Shown here in pieces: positions 41,543 to 50,926 of a stretch of 64,000 nucleotides of DNA. Origin of the DNA: Hyaloperonospora brassicae (taxonomy: Eukaryota; Oomycota; Peronosporomycetes; Peronosporales; Peronosporaceae); assembly GCA_947650285.1 (NCBI GenBank), contig CANTFL010001211.1:124001-188000 (forward strand), read 5' to 3'. The translations under genes and the position numbers were made by a program. Each line of letters opens with the position of its first letter. The first letter of the stretch is position 1. Below the pieces are notes generated by a model. It had not been told where the DNA came from. It was given only the letters and a program-made list of their open reading frames with translations, and did not search any database.

Positions 41543-43549
41543 TTAGTCCACCTCTTCGATCTTGGGACCCTGGTCTGCGCCTCCAGCAGGCGGGGCACCG
41601 GCCCCTGGCATACCACCGGGCATACCACCGGGCATACCACCGGGCATTCCTCCAGGCATACCGCCAGGCATACCACCGGCTCCAGGAGCGCCACCCGCCG
41701 CAGCGTACATCTTCTGCAAGATCGGGTTGGCCACGCCCTCGACCTCCTTCTGCTTGGCCTCGTACTCCTCCTTCTCGGCCGACTGGTTCGCGTCGAGCCA
41801 GTTGATCGTCTCCGTCACCTTGTCCTCGATCGCCTTCTTGTCGTCCTCCGAGATCTGATCCTTCAGCTTCTCGTCGTTCAGCGTGTTGCGCAAGTTGTAC
41901 GCGTAGTTCTCCAGCGCGTTCTTCGCTTCAATGCGGATCTTGTTCGCCTCGTCCTCCGACTTGTACTTCTCGGCCTCCGACACCATGCGGTCAATGTCCG
42001 CCTGCGACAGACGGCCCTTGTCGTTCGTGATCGTGATCTTGTTCTCCTTCCCCGTCGACTTCTCCACGGCCGACACGTTCAGAATGCCGTTCGCGTCAAT
42101 GTCGAACGTCACGTCGATCTGCGGCACGCCGCGGGGCATGGGCGGAATGCCGTCCAAGTTGAACTTGCCCAGCAGATTGTTGTCGCGCGTCATCGACCGC
42201 TCGCCTTCAAACACCTGGATCAGCACGCCCGGCTGGTTGTCCGCGTACGTCGAGAACGTCTGCGACTTCTTCGTCGGCACCGTCGTGTTGCGCGCAATCA
42301 GCGTCGTCATGACGCCGCCCGCCGTCTCGAGACCGAGCGACAGCGGCGTCACGTCCAGCAGCAACAGGTCCTGCAGCTTCTCGGACGAGTCGTTGCCGCT
42401 CAGGATGGCCGCCTGCACCGTCGCGCCGTACGCGACCGCCTCGTCCGGGTTGATCGACTTGTTGGGCTCTTTGCCGTTGAAAAAGTCCGACAGCAGCTGC
42501 TGCACCTTCGGGATGCGCGTCGAGCCGCCCACGAGCACCACCTCGTGCACCTGACTCTTCGACAGCTTCGCGTCGCGCAGCACCTTCTCCACCGGCTCCA
42601 TCGTCTTGCGGAAGTAGTCGCCGCACATGTCTTCGAACCGCGCGCGCGTGATGGTCGAGTTGAAGTCAATGCCGTCGAACAGCGAGTCGATCTCAATGTA
42701 CGCCTGCGCCGACGACGACAGCGTCCGCTTCGCGCGCTCGCACGCCGTGCGCAACCGACGCAGCGCGCGCTGGTTCTCGGTAATGTCCTTGCGGTGCTTG
42801 CGCTTGAACTCCTGCGTAAAGTGGTCCACGAGGCGGTTGTCAAAGTCCTCGCCGCCCAAGTGCGTGTCGCCCGCCGTCGCCTTCACCTCAAAGATGCCGT
42901 CCTCAATGCTCAGCAGCGACACGTCGAACGTGCCGCCGCCCAAGTCAAAGATCAGCACGTTGCGCTCGCCGCCCTTCTTGTCCAGACCGTAGGCGATGGC
43001 CGCCGCCGTCGGCTCGTTGATGATCCGGAGCACGTTGAGGCCGGCAATGGCGCCGGCGTCTTTCGTCGCCTGGCGCTGCGAGTCGTTAAAGTAGGCCGGC
43101 ACAGTAATCACCGCGTTCTTCACCTCTTTGCCGATGAACGCCTCGGCCACTTCGCGCATCTTGATGAGCACCATGGACGAAATCTCCTCGGGCTGGAACG
43201 TCTTCGACTCGCCCTTGAACTGCACCGTGATCTGCGGCTTGTCGCCGGCGCCCGACGTCAGCTTGAACGGCCAGTGCTTCACGTCGGCCTGCACGACCGG
43301 GTCCGAGAACTTGCGCCCAATCAGGCGCTTGGCGTCGAACACCGTGTTGTGCGCGTTCATCGCCACTTGGTTCTTGGCCGCGTCGCCGATCAGACGCTCC
43401 GTGTCCGTGAACGCCACGTACGACGGCGTCGTGCGGTTGCCCTGGTCGTTGGCAATGATCTCCACGCGGTCGTTCTGCCACACGCCGACGCACGAGTACG
43501 TCGTGCCGAGGTCGATGCCGACCGAGTAGCCAGAAACGGTTTGCGCCAT
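41543..43549 (-). CDS. cytosolic Hsp70 (left copy)
   Basis: A 668-residue intronless Hsp70. Visible marks are [14 protein letters not shown] at the N-terminus, [14 protein letters not shown] in the ATPase domain, [17 protein letters not shown], the substrate-binding region, a Gly-Gly-Met-Pro repeat tail and the terminal EEVD that marks cytosolic forms and binds TPR co-chaperones. It differs from the right copy (53424-55418) by the second residue (Ala for Thr) and one extra MPGG repeat; otherwise the proteins look identical. The upstream region has a perfect three-unit heat-shock element (43913-43925) and a core promoter motif at 43618-43636. The stop codon is TAA, while the right copy uses TGA. 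Similarity to the other copy stops at the start and stop codons. A long antisense frame of about 907 codons on the other strand is a codon-bias shadow. Confidence 0.97.
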   Translation of the reverse strand: MAQTVSGYSVGIDLGTTYSCVGVWQNDRVEIIANDQGNRTTPSYVAFTDTERLIGDAAKNQVAMNAHNTVFDAKRLIGRKFSDPVVQADVKHWPFKLTSGAGDKPQITVQFKGESKTFQPEEISSMVLIKMREVAEAFIGKEVKNAVITVPAYFNDSQRQATKDAGAIAGLNVLRIINEPTAAAIAYGLDKKGGERNVLIFDLGGGTFDVSLLSIEDGIFEVKATAGDTHLGGEDFDNRLVDHFTQEFKRKHRKDITENQRALRRLRTACERAKRTLSSSAQAYIEIDSLFDGIDFNSTITRARFEDMCGDYFRKTMEPVEKVLRDAKLSKSQVHEVVLVGGSTRIPKVQQLLSDFFNGKEPNKSINPDEAVAYGATVQAAILSGNDSSEKLQDLLLLDVTPLSLGLETAGGVMTTLIARNTTVPTKKSQTFSTYADNQPGVLIQVFEGERSMTRDNNLLGKFNLDGIPPMPRGVPQIDVTFDIDANGILNVSAVEKSTGKENKITITNDKGRLSQADIDRMVSEAEKYKSEDEANKIRIEAKNALENYAYNLRNTLNDEKLKDQISEDDKKAIEDKVTETINWLDANQSAEKEEYEAKQKEVEGVANPILQKMYAAAGGAPGAGGMPGGMPGGMPGGMPGGMPGGMPGAGAPPAGGADQGPKIEEVD

Positions 43550-43617
43550 CGTAGTCGAGTGGGTAATGAGTTGCGGTTGAGGTTGGGGTTGTTGGTGTGG
43601 GGTACTGTCTCCTTGGT

Positions 43618-43636
43618 GGGAAATTCAAAAGTGAGA
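43618..43636 (-). promoter_or_regulatory. core promoter (initiator plus flanking element)
   Basis: On the gene strand it reads TCTCACTTTTGAATTTCCC, matching the oomycete initiator with its flanking promoter region. It lies about 70-85 bp upstream of the Hsp70 ATG. The same core TCTCACTTTTGAAT occurs at the same distance upstream of both HTH genes. Confidence 0.55.
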
Positions 43637-43912
43637 GACGCAGAAGCCGACGTGCGGGTCGGTCGGTCGAATGGGCACACACACACACACACGGAGGGAC
43701 GGCCGTGTTGGTGGGTGGGTGGGTACAGCGAGGGGGAGGGACGGCGAGTGCCACACCAGGTACACACCACCGCTGCGACCACCACCCACCCATCCAGTAC
43801 GTTCGAGACAATTCCGTCAGCGACCAAAGCGGCTGCGAATTGGTCAAAAGTCGTCGTAGGGGACCACCGATTTCTCGGCAAGATCTTTTCGCTTGCCGTT
43901 TGTAACAACGTC

Positions 43913-43925
43913 GAACGTTCTGGAA
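43913..43925 (-). promoter_or_regulatory. heat-shock element
   Basis: GAACGTTCTGGAA has three perfectly alternating GAA/TTC units with 2-bp gaps, the canonical binding site of a heat-shock factor trimer. It lies about 364 bp upstream of the Hsp70 start codon. No equally good array was seen upstream of the right Hsp70 copy. Confidence 0.75.
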
Positions 43926-44076
43926 GCCGCTTCCGTCTGCAACCAATGAGAACGAGTCAATGTGTAGCCAAGTCGCAGGCAGGGACACCGCGCTGCATGA
44001 CTGTCGACAGCTCTCTTTCTCTCTCCCTCTCTCTCGCTCTCTCTGTGCCATACACCGGATGTAAATCAGATATATT

Positions 44077-44091
44077 GGGGGGGGGGGGGGG
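44077..44091. repeat. run of 15 G
   Basis: Uninterrupted homopolymer of 15 G on the plus strand, in the left Hsp70 upstream region. Confidence 0.95.
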
Positions 44092-44972
44092 TACGTCGCC
44101 CACTATTGTCGTCGTCATTGCTGTTGCACACCCTGCTACGAAAGGGTGGCGAGGTGCATGCACGGTCGAATCAGGAGACATAGAGATTGTAGCTACGCTC
44201 GACGTATCATGAACGAACCAGATGAAACTGCACTCTTTGCTCGAGAACAAATTGCATCAACGCGTGAACCGACACAATGCCATCGATACAGTGGACGCCA
44301 TTGATGGCGCAGGTGGGAGGGGACGTTTTCGCGAGAGCTTTCGCGGATTGTTGTCCGTTGTACTCTCTCGATCTGTCGCAAGCTTTTCCATTCCACTGTT
44401 GTATGCACACTTCGTGCAGGGTCCGCAAACGTGGCCGCCGTGCCATCCAGTAAGACATGATCGACGTGAAACTGCGCGCGTGCGTACGTGTTCATGATGC
44501 GTTCTCGAACGACTGCCTGTGACTGGCTGGCAGCGAGCGCAAGTTCGATGGCCTTCGACTCGACCGCTTGTGCAGCTGTTTGTATAGCTGCAACTTTCGA
44601 GCACTTCTTGTCCTTTTGCTCGAGCTGTCGTCTCGTCAGCGGCGCGCTGGTCGGACGGTCCGGTCGTCGTTGTGGCAAACGACGTCATAGTCGGCCGTGG
44701 AGCACTCGCCTCCTGATCCCAACCACAACCACACGCAGTGGGATGGCGTAGTGCCGTGTCAAAACGATTGACGTGGAGGATGCAGAAAGTAGCACATGCT
44801 TTGTCATTGATCATCAGAGTGCGCGCGCGGCCACTCGCTCACATTAATTTACAATAGCCCTCGACCGACAACTGCGCCAAGTCGTCGGCCTCATACAAAC
44901 GTCACGGGTGGAGACACGAGTGGGTGGAGACGCGGAGACTGCTGAGCACACGGAGTAGCGCGATTGCACGCA

Positions 44973-46639
44973 TTAAGACGGCTGCTGCTGCTGTGACGGC
45001 TGTAGCTGCAGTTGTTGCGGCTGTGCGATCGGCGGCCGCAGGAAGTTCAGGTCGACCGTCAGACTCGGCAGCATGGGTCGACCGCAGCTGTTGCCAATCA
45101 CCGGCAGCGACGACGACGACGGCGGTGGCGGCGGGAGGAACGGCGAAAGCGGTGCAGTCGTCACGGCGGCCGTCACGGCGCCACTCGCCGTACAAGTGGC
45201 GAACGCGCGCTGCATACTCGCGGAGTACGACGCCTCCGAGTCGGACCCGTAGACAAAGCCGGGGTGCTCCAAGTGGTAGTGGCTCCCGACCGCGCCCACC
45301 GACACGGCCGCCACGGGCGGGGGCCAGTCCACGATCAGGTGTCGGATCGCCTGCTCGTTGCGGGACTGGAAGCGCACCATCAAGTGGCGCGCGTGCTTGA
45401 CCGAGATGTCGGGCAGCTTCCGCAGCGCCGCGGCCTCCACGAGGTTCATGAGCTCGTCGAACGTCATGAGCACGCCCAGCTCGGCGCGGGCTACGACGAC
45501 GCGCATAATGCCGGTCTCGTCTCGCTGGTGGAAGTACCCGGTCGTGGCCTTGGACGACTGGCCTTCCTGCGCCCGCTTCTTCACGCGGCGGTGGAGCGCG
45601 GCAAAGTGCACGCCGTAGACTTTGGCCGCCGCGCGCAGACTCATTCCCTGCTGCTCGACGGCCACAATGGCCTTTTCCCACGTCTCGGACGGCACCGTGT
45701 GGCTCAGTTTGTACCCATGTCTCGTGCTGCTGCTGCTGGTGCTGTTGCTGCTGCTGCCGCTCGTGATGCTGCTGCAGCCGCTCGGGATCGTAGCAGCAGC
45801 AACAGCAGCGGCCGCGCAGCGACAGCGTCCCGGTGGTGTCCCCCGCCGACCTCTCTGCAGCTGGCAGTGCCGTCTCTGTCCACGGCCACAGACGAGGCGA
45901 CGCCACCGGCACTGCTACTGCTGCTGCTGCTGTCGCCTGTCGTCGCGCCGTTCTCGCTGTCGCCGCTCCCGCTGCTGGCGTTCGAGCCCACGTCTTCGCG
46001 GTCCCACGTCGTCTGGTCGCACGGCGGCCACGCAGCGCCGACGCGCCGGCCGTGCACGACGAGCGACCGCCGCTCGTGTTGCTGTCGGCGCGTGCGCTGC
46101 AGCAGCGGCGCGTCGCGGACGTCCAGTGGGCCGCGTCTGCCGCCGCCTCGCGCGTCCTCGTGGGGCGCGTGCACCAGTGCGAAGCGACTCGCGCACGGGC
46201 CGCCGCTGGTCGCGTCGCGGTGGACGTCGTCGTCGTCGTCACTGCTGCAGCTGCTGCTGCGGCCGACGTGGCGACTGCTGCGGCTGTCCGCGTTGAGACG
46301 GCGCTCGGGCCCGCGGGACGCGGCGCTCGTGGCAGGCGGCGCAAAGCCGTGCGCCCGCTTGAACGCGAGGATCCAGCGCGTGGAGGGAAAGTCGGGCGGC
46401 AGGTCGGCGGCGCCCTCGTGACTGGCGACCGCGCGCACGACGAACCGCACGTCGTCCGACGTCACGCGCTGCTCGTGGCGGAACTGCGCGCGCAGCACGT
46501 CGAGCACCTCCTGCTCGTCGCGGGCGCGCAGCGACTCGGGGCGCGTGTGGGCGGCGCACGTGGACGCGGCCGCGGGCCACGGCGGACGGAGTTTGGCGCG
46601 GCGGTGCTGGGCGTCCGTGTCGGAGGTGGCTCGGGGCAT
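44973..46639 (-). pseudogene. CENP-B/psq HTH protein gene, frameshifted copy
   Basis: It starts with ATG at 46639 and is in frame to about 45817, then meets a stop near 45704 in the wrong frame. The second half continues in another frame, 44973-45695, from VPSETWEKAIVAVEQQ on. Compared with the right copy, one A is missing between 45816 and 45817, in GCGCAGCGAC versus GCGACAGCGAC; the other indels nearby are multiples of three. The C-terminus also differs: a one-base change ends this copy after SQQQQPS, while the right copy runs 28 residues further. Domains otherwise match the right copy. It may be a pseudogene, two separate proteins or an assembly error. No intron was found that restores the frame. 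Confidence 0.65.
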
Positions 46640-46716
46640 GTCGGTCGTCAGTGGGTCGGGTGGGTGGGTCGGCGCGCGGATCTGTGGGTCGGCGCTCGGT
46701 CGGATGTCTCCGTCCG

Positions 46717-46730
46717 ATTCAAAAGTGAGA
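46717..46730 (-). promoter_or_regulatory. core promoter of left HTH gene
   Basis: TCTCACTTTTGAAT on the gene strand, about 80 bp upstream of the ATG at 46639. It is identical to the right copy (50836-50849) and to the core of the left Hsp70 promoter. Confidence 0.5.
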
Positions 46731-46825
46731 CGGTCGGCTGGTCTGCGATATGTCCTCTACGTTCGACGAGCTTCTTTTCGCGTGCGTGGTTAGGGGAGTG
46801 AAGACTTGGGCGGGGGGGCAATAGA

Positions 46826-46848
46826 TGCCTCTATTGACGATAGAGGCA
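46826..46848. repeat. small hairpin in HTH gene upstream region
   Basis: TGCCTCTAT, 5-nt loop, then ATAGAGGCA. The right arm has the mirrored version (50718-50739) with one mismatch at the outer base pair. Confidence 0.7.
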
Positions 46849-49003
46849 CCGGGCGGGGGATTAGAGCTTTGGTGTGCAAGTCCCGCCCGTCTCTTGCGGC
46901 ATGTACCCCCTCGTGACGCGACTCGCTGGACGACGGACCAGACACTGGCAACGTGTGTTTCGCATCTCGCAGAGCATTGTCGCGCAATGATCGAGAGGCT
47001 GACAGGATGGACGACCACTTGGCGACGAGGATCTGGAGCCTGCGCTTGTCGCTGGTTGGCGTTGTGCCTCAGGACGGATCGTCCGACCACTTGACCGGAA
47101 GAGGGGGAGGGGGACGACGAGCAAGCAACGAACAAATGGCAATGAGGACCCAAGTGCTGTAGCCAGATGTGCGTTTGCGATAGCAGTGTCGCGTTCGTCT
47201 TGTCCCGAGCGCAAGACGTGTGCGAGTGTTTATGATAGTTAGTAGACGTGTGGCGTCAACGTTGAAGATTCGCTACAGCCGTTGTGAATCTTTGAAACAG
47301 GTGAAAAAGAGTGAGTTAGGAACGAACACGCGACAACCGAAGAAGCCGGAGCGGCGTATGATAAAGAGTCCGAATCGAATAACAAGGAAGTCGAAAGGCA
47401 GACACGGTTTGTATGGACAGGGAGGCTTCCGACCGATGTGAAAAAGACGTGGTGACGCGTACAAGAAGCAGAGCGATGACAAGTATGTAACGCATTCCAC
47501 GAGTCTCCGATGGTCTCAGCGTGAGACGCATGCGCGAGTGACTTCTGCAGAAACTCTCGCAGCACCATCAGCACCATGTCGTTGAAGTTGTCGGTTGATC
47601 AAATGAGTGCATCATATATCACGTGGTTTTCGTGTCAAACTTTGTTTTGTTGCCAGGAAGTCAAGCCTCTCGCGTGTCTCTTCGACTGTAAATGACTGCA
47701 AAGCTACTTCGGTCCAAGCTCTTGACATTGCAGTGGCTGCACCTCCGTGCACAGCTTGCAATGTCGTGAAAATCGTTGCGGCCACCGCTCTCACGGCAGC
47801 TGTCGCAGTAGCATTCAGAATGCGCTGATGCAAGAACTACGGGGGGGGTTCGGTGCGTCTCGCCTCACGCGACAGGGTAAGACCAGCTGCTGGTCTTGTA
47901 CCGACATAATTTCTCGTGAGTTCGCGTCAGCAAACCGACTACCAAACGACGTTTCGAACGGTGTGTATGCGTAAACCAAATCATACAATCCACGATGCTG
48001 TGAGCAGCTCAACATAAAGCAGGCGGCCAATGACTCGCATATCGCGCATTGCTACGGGGTGAGGCTGAGGGAAGTCTTGACGCGTTTCTACCAATTCACA
48101 ATAGCGCTCTGGATTGACGCGGACACTCGCGTACCAAATTTCGTGGCCGTATCAGATATCACAGCATGAGTGAGCTCTGTATGTGCAGCAAGTACTTGTT
48201 CTCATGCTCACACGCGTTGACAGGTCCGAGGTGACAGGCAAACGACCACAGCTCTGTGGAGAAAACTCGTGAGTATTCGCGCCAGCGTCAGCGCAGATTC
48301 ACTTCGTACCCACGACGTCAACGAACTTGCTCGACACATACTCCCTTCTCAACCTTTGACTCTGCGCTCTTGTCCATCGCGCCAGCGAAAGCTGTTGATG
48401 GTGCACCTCGGCAGCCCTCGAGCACATGCAGTTCCGGCTGCATTGACGTTCATTTGCTGGGGGTTCGACGCACTGCACGAAACAGCGTCCCACGACCGTT
48501 GCGTGTGTTCAAATGTGATGCCCGCGTCGGGTGTGCATTTCTATGGCTTTTGTGGAATCTGTTGCTTGACGAGCGAGAGAGGCACATGCACGCTGGGGTG
48601 ACGAGGTCGGTCCTGGCGTTGCAGAGTCGATTGCGCGACGCGCTTGACGCGAAAGAAGCGAAAGAGACGCGAATGGATGGGACGAGAAAACGACTGCGAT
48701 CGAGCGCATGTGGTGATTGCGTCCGCACTGCACCGCAAGTCGAGTGTGCAGGTTCTATTGCAACTTGCCTTTTCCATGGATAGACTGATACATAACTGAC
48801 TTGGCCTTTCCGTCGCTGGCCGCACGTCCATGGCGACGGGGAAGAACGCCAGAGCGACTTGGGATCTCCGAATGTGAAAAGAACCGAGAAGAAGCCATCG
48901 AGTCGCCGACCACAACGTGTGGAGTGGGTGGCACGTCATCTGAAATCGCTGCGCACCCGACGTGTCTTTTACCTTTCAGCAGCAATAATCATTTCGTGCC
49001 AAT

Positions 49004-49535
49004 GGATCAAAAGCACATGTTGCGTGGTCTCGAATCTCTACTCACGCCCGACGACTGGCGATCACTCGTGGGTTGCGCTGACCGCATATTCGCCCAGCCG
49101 TCGAGACGTGGCAAACTACAAAGCGCCCGCAACAACCTTTACGCGTGCCTCGCTCGCGCAACTGTGAAAGGGCCTTGAACAGATTGCGACACCTACGACG
49201 AACGTCAATGCCAAACGGCCATCTACCGATCTGGACATCGCGTCGAGGCGCCTCTGATCCGCAACGTCCTTCGTGTCTGTTGACCACGCGCTCACTTTGT
49301 TCGCTTCTGATTGCCAACGATGGAGTGATGGGCAGCAAATTTTGGATTTCCACGAGGTCCGCGTGACACTCATCCGACTGTAACTGTCTTGCGCAAAAGA
49401 GACACCGGTCATCTGTTTCTACTCGATGGTGTCACGGCCATAACGATCAGCCACAGCCGTCTGCCTCCTCACTGTTTCGTCGCAGCGGATAGCGACGAAG
49501 CGCAGTCGAAACGTGACGCGTTTCGCTGCAGTTAG
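49004..49535 (+). pseudogene. decayed or spliced coding sequence, unrecognised
   Basis: An ATG at 49004 opens a helical, protein-like stretch (MDQKHMLRGLESLLTPDDW) that stops at 49178. Other frames just downstream also read like protein, notably VTVLRKRDTGHLFLLDGVTA near 49379-49440. The pieces could be one gene broken by frameshifts or split by introns I could not place. No family recognised. Confidence 0.25.
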
Positions 49536-49677
49536 TGTTTGGCCAGAGCTCAGGCAGAGCACATGTGCGACTTGTCACTTTGACTCGCTGTCCATTCAGA
49601 CCGTTGATAGGTGGACTGCGGTCCCTTTATCGTCTACAGTGTGCACGTTTGCACGCGGTTCATTTAGGCTACAGCTA

Positions 49678-49680
<3 letters not shown>

Positions 49681-49726
<46 letters not shown>
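49681..49726. repeat. (CT)23 microsatellite
   Basis: Uninterrupted CT repeat in the spacer, the longest microsatellite in the window. Confidence 0.95.
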
Positions 49727-49729
<3 letters not shown>

Positions 49730-50835
49730 CCATCTCGACCACCCAAGAAACCAAACGCACGACTTTCTTGGAGGCGCAACAATGACGACGACGCTTCGAC
49801 GTACTGTAGATGCACATGTGTCGGGTAAATTTGGCTTCCTACGCGTCGTTGATCCCTACAAGTCAGCGTGCTCGTGTCAGAAAGGCCAGCGGATAGTGGA
49901 TGTACGATTGTCTTCATCCGCACAGAGCTCCAGCCCGTCGCAGGGACGTGTTGCACTTGGCTCAAACCACACACTCGCTCTGGGCTCGGCGGACGTGAGC
50001 GTGACGCGACTTTGGAACATTGCTGAAGTCTACTGCATCGCGCACAAGATGGACATGAACGCAGTTGAACTGTAACCACCAGACCTGTCCAAAAATTATA
50101 GCCATATGCGCGACATCGTGCGATTCGAACCCATCGATGCTACATGCTTCAGCGCCAGAACACAGTACTCGGCAAATCACATCGTCCACGAGCGTCCAAG
50201 ATACTTCGAGGTCAGGTCCACGAGCATTTGGGCGTTTTGCACATGTTCAACGTGCACGCGACGCAATCGATCGCAGAATTCCTGTGTTCGTGCGCCAGCA
50301 ACAGTAAAAGACACGCGCAATCACAGATTAGAGGCTATCGCGATTGTTCTTCTTTTGCCATGACAAGACGAACGCGACACTGCTATCGCAAACGCACATC
50401 TGGCTACCGCACTTGCGTCCTCATTGCCATTTGTTCGTTGCTTGCTCGTCGTCCCCCTCCCCCTCTTCCGGTCAAGTGGTCGGACGATCCGTCCTGAGGC
50501 ACAACGCCAACCAGCGACAAGCGCAGGCTCCAGATCCTCGTCGCCAAGTGGTCGTCCATCCTGTCAGCCTCTCGATCATTGCGCGACAATGCTCTGCGAG
50601 ATGCGAAACACACGTTGCCAGTGTCTGGTCCGTCGTCCAGCGAGTCGCGTCACGAGGGGGTACATGCCGCAAGAGACGGGCGGGACTTGCACACCAAAGC
50701 TCTAATCCCCCGCCCGGTGCCTCTATCGTCAATAGAGGCCTCTATTGCCCCCCCGCCCAAGTCTTCACTCCCCTAACCACGCACGCGAAAAGAAGCTCGT
50801 CGAACGTAGAGGACATATCGCAGACCAGCCGACCG

Positions 50836-50849
50836 TCTCACTTTTGAAT
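50836..50849 (+). promoter_or_regulatory. core promoter of right HTH gene
   Basis: TCTCACTTTTGAAT, about 80 bp before the ATG at 50927; it fits the oomycete initiator plus flanking element and is identical to the left copy. Confidence 0.5.
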
Positions 50850-50926
50850 CGGACGGAGACATCCGACCGAGCGCCGACCCACAGATCCGCGCGCCGACCC
50901 ACCCACCCGACCCACTGACGACCGAC

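Larger units (their letters stand above)
43550..44477 (-). promoter_or_regulatory. left Hsp70 upstream region, not shared with right copy
   Basis: About 930 bp between the Hsp70 start and the inner duplicated block. It contains the core promoter motif (43618-43636), CA repeats (43677-43693), the heat-shock element (43913-43925), a (TC)-rich stretch near 44013-44043 and a run of 15 G (44077-44091). The matching place in the right arm (53103-53423) is only about 320 bp and of unrelated sequence. Confidence 0.7.
44478..47204 (-). repeat. left inner arm of inverted duplication
   Basis: The reverse complement of this segment matches 50362-53102 nearly base for base, including non-coding DNA. Ends were set where alignment by eye is lost (shared CTGCGCGCGTGCG edge inside; shared CGTTCGTCTTGTC edge outside). 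It holds the left HTH gene, its promoter and a piece of about 380 bp that may be an exon on the minus strand (open frame through about 44193-44678, no ATG start, unrecognised). Differences are small indels in low-complexity triplet runs and isolated substitutions. Confidence 0.85.
47205..50361. other. spacer of the inverted duplication
   Basis: About 3.16 kb between the inner arms. Most of it shows nothing I can name. A plus-strand stretch at 49004-49500 looks like decayed coding sequence (separate entry). A (TC)23 tract lies at 49681-49726. Open frames at 47612-47833 (-), 48256-48783 (+) and 49782-50075 (+) have no recognisable domain. Confidence 0.5.

Noticed and set aside
41489..44212. Plus-strand open frame of 907 codons opposite the left Hsp70, and its counterpart of 784 codons at 53394-55748 (-)
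   Set aside because: Both lie antisense to Hsp70 and are Arg/Leu/Val/His-rich, as expected when strong GC3 codon bias removes stops from the opposite strand. They have no recognisable domain and differ where the Hsp70 flanks differ.
44902..46421. Long alternative frames over the HTH genes on both strands, and the same at 50765-52561
   Set aside because: The GC-rich triplet-repeat linker keeps all frames open. Only one frame has HTH motifs, an ATG and a promoter motif at the right distance.
50119..50135. GATTCGAACCC, resembling a reversed tRNA B box
   Set aside because: The T-stem arms do not pair and no matching A box or acceptor stem is found on the minus strand.
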